Shown piece by piece: positions 1-10,856 of a stretch of 64,000 bases of DNA. The first letter of the stretch is position 1. Each line of letters begins with the position of its first letter. The notes under the pieces are model-generated. The model ran no database searches, had not been told where the DNA came from, and saw only the letters and a program-made list of their open reading frames with translations. Origin of the DNA: Halichondria panicea (Eukaryota; Porifera; Demospongiae; Suberitida; Halichondriidae). Where the stretch lies: the NCBI RefSeq assembly GCF_963675165.1, contig NC_087382.1, forward strand, positions 1,116,001 through 1,180,000, written 5' to 3'. The translations under genes were made by a program, and so were the position numbers.

Positions 1-940
1 ACACAACTTAGACACAAAACTGAACTGTTTTAAATACAAAACAAAACAGTTCTAGAACAAACCAGAACAATACATAGAATAGTCCAGAATTGCTTAGTGT
101 AAGAATACTCTAGAACAACTAAGATATTTCTAGTCCATAACACAGCACATAGTTCAACTTGACCACAGATTGAGTGTTTGTGGTTAGTGGCTACTAGGAG
201 TACGCCACAGTAATAATTATTTTATTCCCACAAAATGATGCCGGCTACCACCATAATTATGCATTATGAGGTCAATTCCGACACAATTAAGATGATATGA
301 AAACAAAGCAGTAATTGTGCTGAATAATTAAAAGTTTACTGTCAATTTCAAAAATCCGAATAATACACTCAGTCATTGATTGTGCATGTCCTGTTCTCAA
401 CAATCCACAACACCAATACCACTATCGTTCTATATCTTCAACCGGTTCTCATTGTAGCGTGGGAGGGAGAGAACCGTCTGGTGACTCTAGGCATACTTTT
501 CTGTCGTCGGACGGAATGTTGGTAGAGTATATTCATAATTGGAGCCTTACCCACAAGAATGTAAGATAGCTTTTAAGAATACAACTGTTTTATTTAGTGC
601 GCATGAAATTGTGGGTTATTATCCACGTAGTTGACAGGTGATTACATTCCGGACTGTCAGAACGTTCTGCCCAGAGTCTGGCATGTCAGTGGACAAAATG
701 CCACAGATACCATAAAATGTACGTCTTATTTTCGTGTAGATATACCTCTCGAAGTCTCTCCTATAGCTCTTCAACTGTTCCTGGAATTCTTGATGATTGA
801 GCCATTGTGAATGAGCGTGCATTGTGCTAAATCTATAGGGGCTTATTACTAAATACCTGCCAACCTTTGGCATGGGCGCACATGCACAATAGTAAAAAAG
901 TGAGGCCAACACCTTTAAAAAGTTAATTTCTGGATAACAA
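1..940. other. AT-rich non-coding sequence
   Basis: I see no coding exon, RNA gene or clear terminal repeat here. The only long frame (minus strand, 619-912) has no recognisable domain and no splice-site support. Confidence 0.5.
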
Positions 941-1098
941 GATTAGAGTTGATTTGAGTTGATTTCAGGAGTTGAGTTGATCCTATGAAAAGTTAATTCT
1001 GTGAGAGTTGATCTATTGACAGTTGACTTCATGCAAAATTGCTCTGGTAAGAATTGATCTCGTGGGAGTTGATCTCATGAAAGTTGATCTCGTGTGAG
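941..1098. repeat. degenerate GAGTTGATYTC tandem repeat
   Basis: The motif AGTTGATCTC/AGTTGATTT recurs about nine times at spacings of roughly 12-20 bases, with drift between copies. This is a decayed short-unit satellite. No function is suggested. Confidence 0.6.
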
Positions 1099-1315
1099 GC
1101 AATCTTTGCGAGCCCTTGAATTGCACTTCCTTCCCATGTGACTTCTGAGCGTGTTTGGAAAAGCCCCCTATGCATACACGTGACGTGGCTTGAAAAAGCA
1201 TGACTTTTTTCCTGTGAAAGGCGTGGTCTAAACATTGAAAAATGTTACAAATGTAGCCACTTCCTGTTAAAACTAAGTGGTGGAATTTCAATGTGACGAA
1301 ACGCTTGTGTTCCGT

Positions 1316-1668
1316 TAGTCGAGCGCCGCCGCCCTCCTTGAAGGAGGTCGGGAATCAAGCCTATCCACAGTTTTGTTCTGGCCTGTTACACAATAGTATC
1401 ATGAATATCATTCATTCTATGTGGGTGCTAACCAATAGCGATGAATATCATTTATTAAAGTGGGTGTTGGCCACGCCTCTCAGTCAATCCAACGTGTGCA
1501 AAATTCACACGTGGTACAGTTGAGTGGGTGTGATCAATCCCCTTGAGATACTGCAATCTGATTGGAGCTGGTGGAATTGTTGGATTTCCAACAACAGAAC
1601 AAAACTGTGGATAGGCTTGATTCCTGACCTCCTTCCGGGCAACGGTAGAGGGCGGCGGCGCCCGACTA
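1316..1668. mobile_element. 353 bp TAG...CTA TIR element (MITE), 9 bp TSD
   Basis: The ends are inverted repeats of about 65 bases beginning TAGTCGAGCGCCGCCG (left) and TAGTCGGGCGCCGCCG (right, read inward). The element is flanked by a perfect 9 bp direct repeat, GTGTTCCGT, at 1307-1315 and 1669-1677. A CTCC/GGAG hairpin lies just inside the left end. Internal blocks ATACTGCAATCTGATTGG and AGTGGGTG are shared with the RecQ-bearing element at 26260-28370, so this looks like its short non-autonomous relative. It has no coding capacity. The 9 bp TSD is typical of Mutator-like elements; that classification is inference. Confidence 0.8.
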
Positions 1669-1739
1669 GTGTTCCGTATCAAATACTTGTCTCCTGTGAA
1701 GCTGTGGCTTATGCTCTCTATTGCGTTGTCGAGAAGACT

Positions 1740-1935
1740 TGCTGGCTAGCTGTGGCCCTCTATGGTGTTGTCGAGAAGGCTTGCACACTAGTCTAAAGCC
1801 AGAAGAGCTCTCATTTGTACAGTTCAATAAATCACGACCATCCAACCATCATAGAGGTAGATGAGAGCCTCTTCTGGTTTCAGATTAGTGTGCAAGCCTT
1901 CTCGACAACACCATAGAGGGCCACAGCTAGCTAGC
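1740..1935. repeat. inverted repeat, about 60 bp arms
   Basis: The left arm (about 1747-1814) and right arm (about 1859-1929) are reverse complements, both containing GTGTTGTCGAGAAGGC or its complement. Diverged copies of the same arms occur at 31575-31650 and 32160-32240 inside the element at 31439-32873. It is probably a MITE remnant; I cannot define a target duplication. Confidence 0.6.
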
Positions 1936-2013
1936 TAGGCTATAAAGCTGGTATAAAGCTTCATAGATAGTACGTGGGCGTGTATGGACCACGCCTATGA
2001 TTAATTACTAGAT

Positions 2014-2050
2014 ACCAGGCCGTATTTTAATCGGCCTGGATTCGAGGCTA
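2014..2050. repeat. solo end of the TAGCCTCGAT palindrome family
   Basis: This is a half-palindrome ending in GATTCGAGGCTA, with an internal GGCCGTATTTTAATCGGCC. It matches the ends of the elements at 31439-32873 and 37948-38005. No partner end or target duplication was found nearby, so it is probably a truncated copy. Confidence 0.5.
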
Positions 2051-2122
2051 GTTATGCCCACACACAAACAAAAATTAATGATCAAATACTTGAGGCTTTT
2101 AATTAAAACCACAACTGAAAGC

Positions 2123-2133
2123 CTATATATAAG
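2123..2133 (+). promoter_or_regulatory. TATA-box-like element of the TRAF-type gene
   Basis: TATATATAAGG lies about 70-80 bases upstream of the first usable ATG (2202), leaving room for a start site near 2155 and a short leader. The placement is what makes it credible; there is no direct evidence of activity. Confidence 0.45.
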
Positions 2134-2201
2134 GGAGATAACCTTCAGTAGGTGTGTCTAGTAACATAGAGAGAGAGAGTGTGTTTGGTACTATTAGAGC
2201 A

Positions 2202-3497
2202 ATGGCTAGTGCAGTTAATTACGAGTTTGTAGACAAAGTACCAGAAGATCATCACTGCACTATTTGCAAAGAGGTTCTAACTAATCCAGTACTGATTGAG
2301 TGTTGTGGCCAGCACTTCTGTGGGGCTTGCTTGGATCATTGGCTAACTAAAGAAATAAGCTGCCCTGCGTGTCGAAACAAAAACATCAAATTCATTAAGA
2401 GTCTACATATGAAAAGAAAAGTCCATAGCTTGAAGATTTACTGTCTTAATCGCTCCAAGGGGTGTGACAAAATCACTACACTGGGTGAATGCAATCAACA
2501 TCTCGAGAAATGCTTGTTTGTGGAGGTATCATGTACTAAAATATGTGGAGAAAGAATGCTACGAAAAGAGCTTGAAGATCACGAGGACAACAAGTGCCCA
2601 AATCGTCTAGTACTATGTCAGTATTGCAACGCAAAGGGGATGTACAGAGAAATAACAGCGAATAGTCACATAGACAAATGTCCACATTTTCCTATTTCTT
2701 GCCCCAACAGTTGTGGGCATGAGAAAATACAGCGCAAGAATTTAGCAGATCACCAGAAGGTGTGCCCTCTTGAACCAGTAAAGTGTCCCTTCTTTGAAGC
2801 TGGGTGTACGGAAATGATTCCAAGAAAAGATCTGGCAGCACATAAAGCATCAAACACAGAGCACCACCTGGAGCTAGTGATGACAGAGACTGTTACGTTT
2901 AAACAAAAGGCAGCAGCTGAGAAAGAATCAGTAAAACACGAGGCTAAGATTCAGCAACAGCAACTGTCACTGAGATTTGCTGCCTTAGCATTTTGTGTAA
3001 CTAAGCAGCTAGGTGCCATCAATTCTAGCCCTCAAAATACACAAGCAGCTATCAACAACATTAATAGCTCTCTAGAGACGATGTCTACAATGCTAGCACC
3101 AGGTGACACACGATACGAGTTACCACTAGTTAAAGTGGCCCAAAATATTGCTCGATCAGCTTCGTTCTATATCACACCTGGCTACAAAATGTACGTAACA
3201 TGTAATGCTGGACACTACATGGTCTACTTGGAGAAAGGCAAATACGATCATCAACTAAAGTGGCCCATGCCTGAACTGGACATTGAACTCAGTACTACTG
3301 AGAATATAATCCTGTATAGAGTAACAATCTGCGCCAGATGTGTCACCCCTCCCATCATAATGAACCGACTAGAGGGGGACAGAACAGAACAAGATATCCC
3401 CAACCCACGACTACTCAAGATAATTGGGAAAGGGGACAAAAGAGACATTTTACTTCTAACAGTAAGAGAACACAATTGTAAGCAACGAGCGACATGA
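2202..3497 (+). CDS. RING finger / TRAF-type zinc finger protein (431 aa)
   Basis: This is a single-exon gene. The reading frame opens earlier (2154) but only with GTG; the first ATG is at 2202, giving 431 residues. Domains in order: a C3HC4-type RING (C19-x2-C22 ... CGQHFCGAC ... C54-P-A-C57); a run of Cys/His TRAF-type zinc fingers (about 80-215) with CPNRLVLC, CPHFPISC and CPLEPVKC blocks; a Gln-rich, probably coiled-coil stretch (about 235-300, EAKIQQQQLSLRF); and a C-terminal domain of about 120 residues in the place where TRAFs carry a MATH domain, which I cannot confirm as MATH. Known RING-TRAF proteins are E3 ubiquitin ligases and receptor adaptors; that role is inferred. Two damaged tandem relatives lie downstream, and fragments occur at 22 kb, 30 kb, 33 kb and 63.5 kb. 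Confidence 0.85.
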   Translation: MASAVNYEFVDKVPEDHHCTICKEVLTNPVLIECCGQHFCGACLDHWLTKEISCPACRNKNIKFIKSLHMKRKVHSLKIYCLNRSKGCDKITTLGECNQHLEKCLFVEVSCTKICGERMLRKELEDHEDNKCPNRLVLCQYCNAKGMYREITANSHIDKCPHFPISCPNSCGHEKIQRKNLADHQKVCPLEPVKCPFFEAGCTEMIPRKDLAAHKASNTEHHLELVMTETVTFKQKAAAEKESVKHEAKIQQQQLSLRFAALAFCVTKQLGAINSSPQNTQAAINNINSSLETMSTMLAPGDTRYELPLVKVAQNIARSASFYITPGYKMYVTCNAGHYMVYLEKGKYDHQLKWPMPELDIELSTTENIILYRVTICARCVTPPIIMNRLEGDRTEQDIPNPRLLKIIGKGDKRDILLLTVREHNCKQRAT

Positions 3498-3721
3498 GAC
3501 TCTTGACTGACAATTATTATTATAGCCTGCACATTGTTATTACCAGAAACCTGTCTATAAGTATAGAGGTCACTCTGGGGTAGATGTAATCATAGAGATA
3601 TATACATGCTGTAAAAAAAGGATTTTAGTGCACAATGTGATAATAATTATTCTATCGTATTTTTATCTGGTATTATAATTATTTGCGGATGAGCTATTTT
3701 ATTTAACGTACTTATGTGCTG

Positions 3722-3892
3722 CCAGATCTTGTCGTGGAATCATTTCGCTACGCCTACGCCCCTGCACTCCTCTTATAATTTCGAGTCACAAAGGTTGAAA
3801 CACACTCTATACAGTAAAACCTTTGTGACTCGAAATTATAAGAGGAGTGCAGGGGCGTAGGCGTAGCGAAATGATTCCACGACAAGATCTGG
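3722..3892. repeat. fold-back repeat at the breakpoint of the truncated TRAF paralog
   Basis: Left arm (about 3722-3797) and right arm (about 3823-3892) are near-perfect reverse complements separated by about 25 bases. The arms contain part of the TRAF-type coding sequence (the ATGATTCCACGACAAGATCT region) together with the motif CAGGGGCGTAGGCGTAGCG. The second TRAF copy begins inside this hairpin, so the hairpin marks the rearrangement junction. Confidence 0.8.
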
Positions 3893-4554
3893 CAGCACAT
3901 AAAGCATCACACACAGAGCACCACCTGGAGCTAGTGATGACAGAGACTGTTACGCTTAAACAAAAAGCAGCAGCTGAAAAAGAATCAATGAAACACGAGG
4001 CTAAGATTCAGCAGCAGCAACTGTCACTGAGATTTGATGCCTTAGCATTTTGTGTAACTAAGCAGCTAGCTACCATCGATTCTAACCCTCAAAATACACG
4101 AGCAGCTATCAAGAACATCAAAAGCTCTCTAGAGACAATGACCACAATGCTAGCATCAGGTGACACGCAATACGAACTACCACTAGTTAAAGTGACCCAA
4201 AATATTGCCCAATCAGCTTCGTTCTATATCACACCTGGCTACAAAATGTACGTAACATGTAATGCTGGACACTGCATGGTCTACTTGGAGAAAGGCAAAC
4301 ATGATCACCAACTAGAGTGGCCCATGCCTGAACTGGACATTGAACTCAGTACTATAGAGAATAAAACCCTGTACACAAATACAATCTGCACCAGGTGTGT
4401 CACCCCTCCCACCATAATGAACCGACTAGAGGGGGACAGAACAAAACAAGATATCCCCAACACAAGACTACTCAAGATAATTGGGAAAGGGGGTGAAAGA
4501 GACATCTTGCTTTTAACTGTAAAAGAACACAATTGTAAGCAACGAGCGACATGA
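3869..4554 (+). pseudogene. 5'-truncated TRAF-type paralog (C-terminal half only)
   Basis: From ATG 3871 the frame matches the 2202-3497 protein from EMIPRKDLAAHKAS to its end (about 85-90% identical by eye), including the coiled coil and C-terminal domain. RING and zinc fingers are missing. The upstream sequence is the fold-back repeat, not a promoter. The frame is open for about 228 codons, so a short protein lacking E3 activity could be made, possibly a dominant-negative adaptor, but truncation by rearrangement is the simpler reading. An additional partial copy follows at 5548. Confidence 0.7.
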
Positions 4555-4856
4555 GACTCTTGACTGACACAATTATTATTATAGCCTGCACCGTGTTATT
4601 AGCAGAAACCTGTCTATAAATATAGAGGTCACTCTGAGGTAGATGTGATACACATGCTGTAATAAAAAGGTTTTAGTGCACAGTGTGTCATAGCTATAAA
4701 AATACCATATCTGGTGAGCCATTTTAATTGGCGGCTTTTAATTTGGCGTCTCAGGTGTGGCTACTGCTGCAATGACATTGTGTCTACCAAAAAACTTTAA
4801 TTAAAGACCTATTGTGACAACAGAAAAAGGAAGGCCTGCGAAGGAGGCTATACACT

Positions 4857-5073
4857 CAGGAGCGTAGCCAAGATGTTTTGGAAGAGGGGGAAAAGCTTAT
4901 CAGCCGCATAGCAGCGAAATTTTGACCGAAAGTCACGCCTCTTAATTATGACGTCATAATTGACTTACGAAGTGCTCAGCAAGATAATCAGCTACACTAA
5001 CCTGAGCTGAGTAGTAGAGATCCAGAAAAAGGGGGACATTTGCCCCCTTTGCCACCCCCTGGCTACGCAACTG
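4857..5073. mobile_element. 217 bp CAG...CTG TIR element, 5 bp TSD
   Basis: It begins CAGGAGCGTAGCCAAG and ends CTGGCTACGCAACTG. The flanks are ACACT at 4852-4856 and 5074-5078. The paralogous position at 5949-5953 carries a single ACACT with no insert, so the boundaries are well supported. The 5 bp TSD with CAG ends resembles hAT elements of the hAT5 type; that assignment is inference. Non-coding. Confidence 0.75.
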
Positions 5074-5547
5074 ACACTGAACGTGGTGTGCACAACAGTT
5101 TTCCGGAGCACCTTTTTAGGTTGTCAGCTATGAATTTCTTTACGTTTGAATATAACCCCAAACTGAAAGTATTAATAGAAAGAAGAGTCAAAGTATACAT
5201 TTATCATAGCTGACAACCTAAAAAGGCTATTGTGGTTTTGCTGTTATGTAAACCGTTATAGGGGTAATCCGTGGTTTTTCCCTAGCTCACTAAGTGAATC
5301 AGGTGAATCACTGACGTGACTATTTTGTATACTCTATCTATATGGTCATGTTCTCAATGTATATTCAGTATAGATTTGCTGAGTGTGCAACTAAAAATAC
5401 ATGATTGTTGTTTTTGGCTTCTTAAACAAACAAACTTTTGTGTTTTTGCTTTTATGGTCCTATTATACCATCTGCTAAAGCTGTGATGTACATCTCAAAT
5501 TGGTGTATATACATGAGCATCTAATTATATACTACGCAGATTTACAT

Positions 5548-5665
5548 TATCCCCAACCCACGGCTACTCAAGATATAACTGGGAAAGGGGACGAAAGAGA
5601 TATTTTGCTTTTAACAGTAAGAATTGTAAGCTACGAGCTCGAGCAACAAGATACTCTTGACTGAC
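5548..5665 (+). pseudogene. tail fragment of a third TRAF-type copy
   Basis: About 110 bases correspond to the last 35 codons of the TRAF-type gene (the CCCAACCCACGGCTACTCAAGAT region onward). The frame is broken by small indels before the expected stop, and nothing upstream belongs to the gene. Confidence 0.65.
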
Positions 5666-6339
5666 ACAATTATTAATATATCTTGCACCCAGAAACCTGT
5701 CTATAAGTATAGAGGTCACTCTGAGGTAGATGTGATACACATGCTGTAATAAAAGGTTTTTAGTGCACAATGTGTCATAGCTATAAAAATACCATATCTG
5801 GTGAGCCATTTTATTTTAATGTAATTGGCGGCTTTTAGTTTGGCGTCTCAGGTGTGGCTACTGCTGCAATGACATATTGTGGCAACCGGAAAACTTTAAT
5901 TTGATACCTATTGTGACAACAGAAAAACGAAGGCCTGTGAAGGAGGCTACACTGTATGTGGTTTGCACAACAGTTTTCCAGAGCAAGGGCTCAAAGCAAA
6001 GGTTGTCAGCTATGAATTTGAGTAAATCCTTGCTCTTTTGTTCTGGACAACAGTATAGTTATACATGCAGCTACAGAACAAGGATTGCTACAATATAACC
6101 CAAACTGAAAGAAAGAAGCGTCAGAGTATATTTTCATAGCTGACAACCTAAAAAGGCTATTGTGGTTTTGCTGTTATGCAAACTGCCATATAGGGGTAAT
6201 CCGTGGTTTTTCCCTAGCTCACTAAGAGAATCCATTATAATTATAGATAGAGTAAATCACTGACATGACCATTTTGTACTCTATCTATATATATGGTCAT
6301 GTTCTCAATGTATTCAGTGATTTGCACCAGATGTGGCTA

Positions 6340-6737
6340 TACCTTGAACGACTAGTGATAACTATCTTGCTTTGTTCTGACCCCTCTAAATTATCACCAA
6401 CCCATGGGTACATTTTGGGAGCATTGCGTCAGAGGTCTTGAGAGTCTTTGTATTCCTATAAGGTACCACAAACTTTCGGACAATAATTACTTGTTGCCTA
6501 TACAGCCATTGCCTGCAACCCACAAGTAACTCATTGCGTACAATATACCTGTACCCTGACCTTTCAAATGGTGATTAAAAGTTGCTGTTTGCTATTAAAA
6601 AAGGAAAAGGAGGGGAAATCATCGAAATAGAGTCATTCGGACCGGAAAATGGATCCGAAATGACTTTATATTGTAAAAGCAGGGTCTCTCTTCTTCAGCA
6701 ATAAATTATTGGGTATACAATCAGGAGTGACAACTCC
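6340..6737. other. non-coding spacer
   Basis: No gene, tandem repeat or clear inverted repeat was recognised in this stretch. Confidence 0.4.
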
Positions 6738-7428
6738 ATGCACTTAAGGCCTGGGCCTTGTACTGATAGCATTAATTTTATTCATTACCCAAGATTGTGT
6801 AGATTATGTAGTGTTAATGAGATTCATAATCCTTATCAGTGCATGTGACGTCATGAGTCAATGTGTTTTGCCTAGCTAGCTGCTGGAACTATTATACAAT
6901 ATCTTTAGCAACAAAAGGGGCTGGCTTAAGCAAGGTAAGAGTAGCTGTTTAGGCCCTCAAAAGATGGAGTATGTTGTCATGATTATGTTTCCCAAGTGGG
7001 AAGTCAATATGTGCAAAATTGTCTTAGCTATACTGGCTTCTTTAGCTCTGGCAGCCACCCTAGAGGTAGGCTATGTTGTGTATCTCAAGAATACAGTAAC
7101 TGCTACTCTTCCCATTTATGATACTAGTACCTAGCAATGAGTTATTCATCTAGCCTTGTTTTTGAAGCTTGATCTTGGCATCTTCATGGCCTCTTTTTGC
7201 AGTTTTCTTACTAAAAGTGGCATGACGTCATCACCATTTATGGGGCTAATTAGCATAATTGAATTAAGCTAATTAGTTTTTTGGAAAAAGAAAACATTGA
7301 GCTTCATGTTGAATCATCTTGATGTAGCATAAATGGTATGTTGCAAATAATACAGCAGTATGAACATTGTGTTAAATTTTGGTATTCAGACTTTGACCCG
7401 GGCCTTAAGTGCGCAGAGAACATGTACT
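6738..7428 (+). mobile_element. TIR repeat, copy a (CACTTAAGGCCYGGG ends)
   Basis: It starts GCACTTAAGGCCTGGG and ends CCCGGGCCTTAAGTGC. A second copy in reverse orientation spans 38054-39626. Both include the same ALASLAL-type signal-peptide exon and the CTAATTAGCATAATTGAATT block. I could not define a target duplication. Confidence 0.6.
7009..7065 (+). CDS. signal-peptide-like first exon inside the TIR repeat
   Basis: ATG starts a 19-codon stretch, MCKIVLAILASLALAATLE, followed directly by a GTAGGC splice donor. It reads as a classical signal peptide. The reverse copy at 38394-38450 encodes MSKTFLAMLASLALTATLE with the same donor position, so the sequence is conserved at the protein level. 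I found no convincing second exon, so the mature product is unknown. It could be a captured gene start or an element-encoded exon. Confidence 0.4.
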
Positions 7429-7730
7429 CCTGGTGATAAATAAACTAATTAATCACATGCACATACAATTATTATAACAAACAATTCAGTACAAGAGTCC
7501 TATTCACATATAGTTCTATAGCTCTACATGCAGTCAGTTGCTCTCAGCATTCATAATCACTGTATGGGCCTGCATGCAAAGAAAGTACTAGTTACTCAAG
7601 CAGTACATGAATTCCATGGCAGGTATAATTATAATTATATACGAAGCTGGAAATTAATTAACACTGTATACAACAAGCTTGTATGTCAACACTGTATACT
7701 AGCGGAATAATTATGTTGGAAAGAATACAA

Positions 7731-10700
7731 TCACTGAATTACTTTTTCTTTCAAGTATTGACAGATCTTGGTAGCAATATCTTCCTTCCTCAAATCCAAT
7801 AAAATGGTAATCAGTACTCTGAAGGTTGCTTCGCTGGGTTTGTGACCCCTCCAGATTGACAAACAGTTGATCATTGTCACTTGATTGCCACTAACTTGAG
7901 CAATTTTCTTTACGTCAGCTTGTTCATTTCCAGTCAACTCAAGTCGGTGGATGTAGTTTTCAAAATCATCAAAGTGTGTAGAAATGAGGGCAGTGTCTTT
8001 GTCCTTGATTTCTTGATCCAACTGCTCGTAAGTGACTTCATGCTTGACCATCAACTCATGGAGGCTGGTGGTCCCTGGATCCTATACACATGAATTGTAG
8101 AAAATAGTACTAGCCATACAAACACTGCATGGTCTAGGGTAAACTCTAAAACTGGAACTTTAATTTGTACGTATATAAACATTAAGCTATATATTCTGAA
8201 GCACTCATTAAGGTGGGGGCCAATTAAAGGGGTCGAAGGGATTATTTAATTTACCCCAGATTTTGTACACATGCATGCATGCAGCTATACGGACAACGCA
8301 CCTTTTGCTCATCATCACTGATACTAAACACAGAGGGATCAATATCATCATGAGCCACACCAGCTAAGTCCTGTATGTACATAAAGAAATAGAGATATGT
8401 ATTCATCATTTTAACTCACCAGAGGGTTTCTCCCAGTGAAGACGCTGTACTTATTGAGAGTCTCCCTCAGACAGCTGTAAGTTCCCTCAGTCTCACTCCT
8501 CCACGTCTCAAGGGCCTGGACCACTTGTCTGGGACTGGCATTCTGAATTTTAATATTAGAAAGGCTCAGGATTCTTCTGTACATGCGACTGTTTCGAACT
8601 ACTTGATCCTGATCTTCACTGTCGGGGTCGGAAATTTTGCTGGCAAAATGGGAAATGAAAGCTCTGGAGATTTTGTCATCTTTCTTGGCATTCTTGTCAC
8701 TGTGGATACACTGTATGGTGCTTTGATCCAGGCCAGCGTACGGCTCAAACTGTAAGAGATGCTTGAAGGCAAAGGCAATTTGTTGCGTCGATTTGATTGT
8801 ACCTTTGTTGGAGGAAACAGCTGCTGCAATATCTGTGATGTTGACCAGTGGGAGGTCAGAGGGATTTTTCAGAGGATGCTTGACGACTTGATTTGGATCA
8901 ATCACGGTTTCAATCATATTTATATTGCGGCCAAAAGTTTCAACAGTCTCACGAATAATGCTCACAATTCTGGAGCGATGAATCATACCTTCAGGTCGAA
9001 GTGTGTCAGTGCGCATTTTGAGAACAAGAGATCGACCATTTTCAGCAAGCTCGAGGTGTGCGGTGATGCCATCATTGTTACACCAGCATATCCCACTCTT
9101 CCACACAGAGCAGAATCTTTGTAGGGAAGGGACATCATGCTGTACTCTCAGGGCAGGGGCAAGTCGGAATGTGAACACTATCCTCAGAATGAGGACCTGA
9201 AAGCAGCGAGGATCAAAAAACTCGGTATCTTGAGATGTTTGGAGTATCCAACCAAAGTGGTATTGGATGTTTTGAGATTCTTCCCACACTTGCTCTGGAG
9301 TTTCGATTCGAATCAGCCCTGGAAAGAAAAGATATCGAGTATCAGGCTCAGAAACAGAAGCAGCTCTGTCAGTGGAAAAAGCAATCTCCTCTAAAATGAA
9401 ATCCAAGACTTGCTTGTCTATAATTTCGAAACACAGCTCTAAATGGGACATGAAGGCAATTAGCATTTCTACGTCGAAGCCATCGAATGCTTTTTTGAAT
9501 TTCGACAAAGGCACCACTCCAGTGCTTGAAGCTAGCTTGCAGTGCTGGCGGAAACTTTCAGGAGCAAACACAGTCCCAGTTACTCTGGACAAAAGTATTG
9601 CTTGATCAATCACTAAGAAAGACTTCTCTGGAGAGCTGTCATTGCGGAGAAACAAGAGGAGTCCTCTTTTATGCAGCTGATTACAGATCTCTACAAGGTG
9701 AGGGATGGTGCTGGGTATGAAAGAAAGAATATCTTGAGTGCGTTTTGACAGATCTTCGTTAAGATCGCTCTTAATTCTTTCATAGACATTTTTTAACGAC
9801 AAAGCATGGTCGTCTTTAAAGCTTTTGGCAAGGTAGATGTAAAAAGTGTGAGCATTCAGGCTGATGGTTTCTGGAGAGCGGAGAATAGTGGAACTTTTCT
9901 TGATTTGCTCTTTCGCTTTTTTCATGTCATCCGAATCAACAAAACGGCAATCCATTGGAATAAACTCCTTGAACTCAAACTTTGAGAATTGCTTGATAAT
10001 GGGGGCAAAGATTTCCTCTTTGGCGCGTGGATCTTGACCCAGTCCCTTCACCTGATCGGCATGGCTACCAACTACTATGACATGTGCTTTGCCCTTCAGA
10101 TTGGTGCACTGGTTTTGGACGAGGGTCAACCAACGATACATGGAATCAATAATCGCCTGCTCACTTTCTACAAGCTTAGCACAGAGGATAATAATAGGTG
10201 GTGAGGTTTGAACAGCATTCTCCAGAATGGCACAGTGGCTCGTGTAAAACTCTTTCTGGCCAGCAAAATCAAAGTAGATGATTCTCCCAAACTCTTTGGT
10301 ATATACTTCGTACGGTATGATCCCCACTGTCCTCGCATCGACGCCATCTACGGGTGCTGCCTTCTGGAATATAGACCAAAACCCCTTTGAGCTTAGAATG
10401 GACTTCAACAGAGTGCTCTTTCCCACGCCACTGTCGCCAATGATGAGTACAAACAGAGGAAGGTGTGGGGGTCGCTCAGAGGAGAGCTTTCCGATGAGCT
10501 TGCTGTGTTCCTTGTAGACATTGGCAGCCTTGGCTCCGTGTTTCAAGAGGAGCTTTATGATCTCAGGGTTGTTGGCCAAATCGAGAGGTGTCTTGCCATC
10601 TTTGTCGGTCACATTTGGATCGCTGTGGCATTCTGCCAGTAGGAACTCTACTTTATATTTTTGCTTCACTGCTAGTAAGAGGAAACCTATAATACAAATT

Positions 10701-10825
10701 CAGTAGTTCAGTAAATACATTTTACGTTAGTACAGTCAACCTATAAATTGGTATGCATGACCGTCATATTATATATACCATAATTATGCCTCGGTGCGCA
10801 TGCGCAAGCGAGGTATACGGTAGAG

Positions 10826-10856
<31 letters not shown>

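Larger units (their letters stand above)
4455..6330 (+). repeat. tandem duplication of the TRAF 3' region and downstream flank
   Basis: About 4455-5430 and 5548-6330 are direct repeats sharing the TRAF 3' end, the AACCTGTCTATAARTATAGAGG stretch, the GGCGGCTTTTARTTTGGCG stretch and an AGGTTGTCAGCTATGA inverted pair. The 3' flank of the first gene (3530-3680) shares the first part. Copy one has a 217 bp insertion at 4857 that copy two lacks. Confidence 0.75.

Noticed and set aside
8525-10706. Several plus-strand ORFs of 60-120 codons
   Set aside because: They lie antisense to the large ROCO exon, with no splice or domain support.
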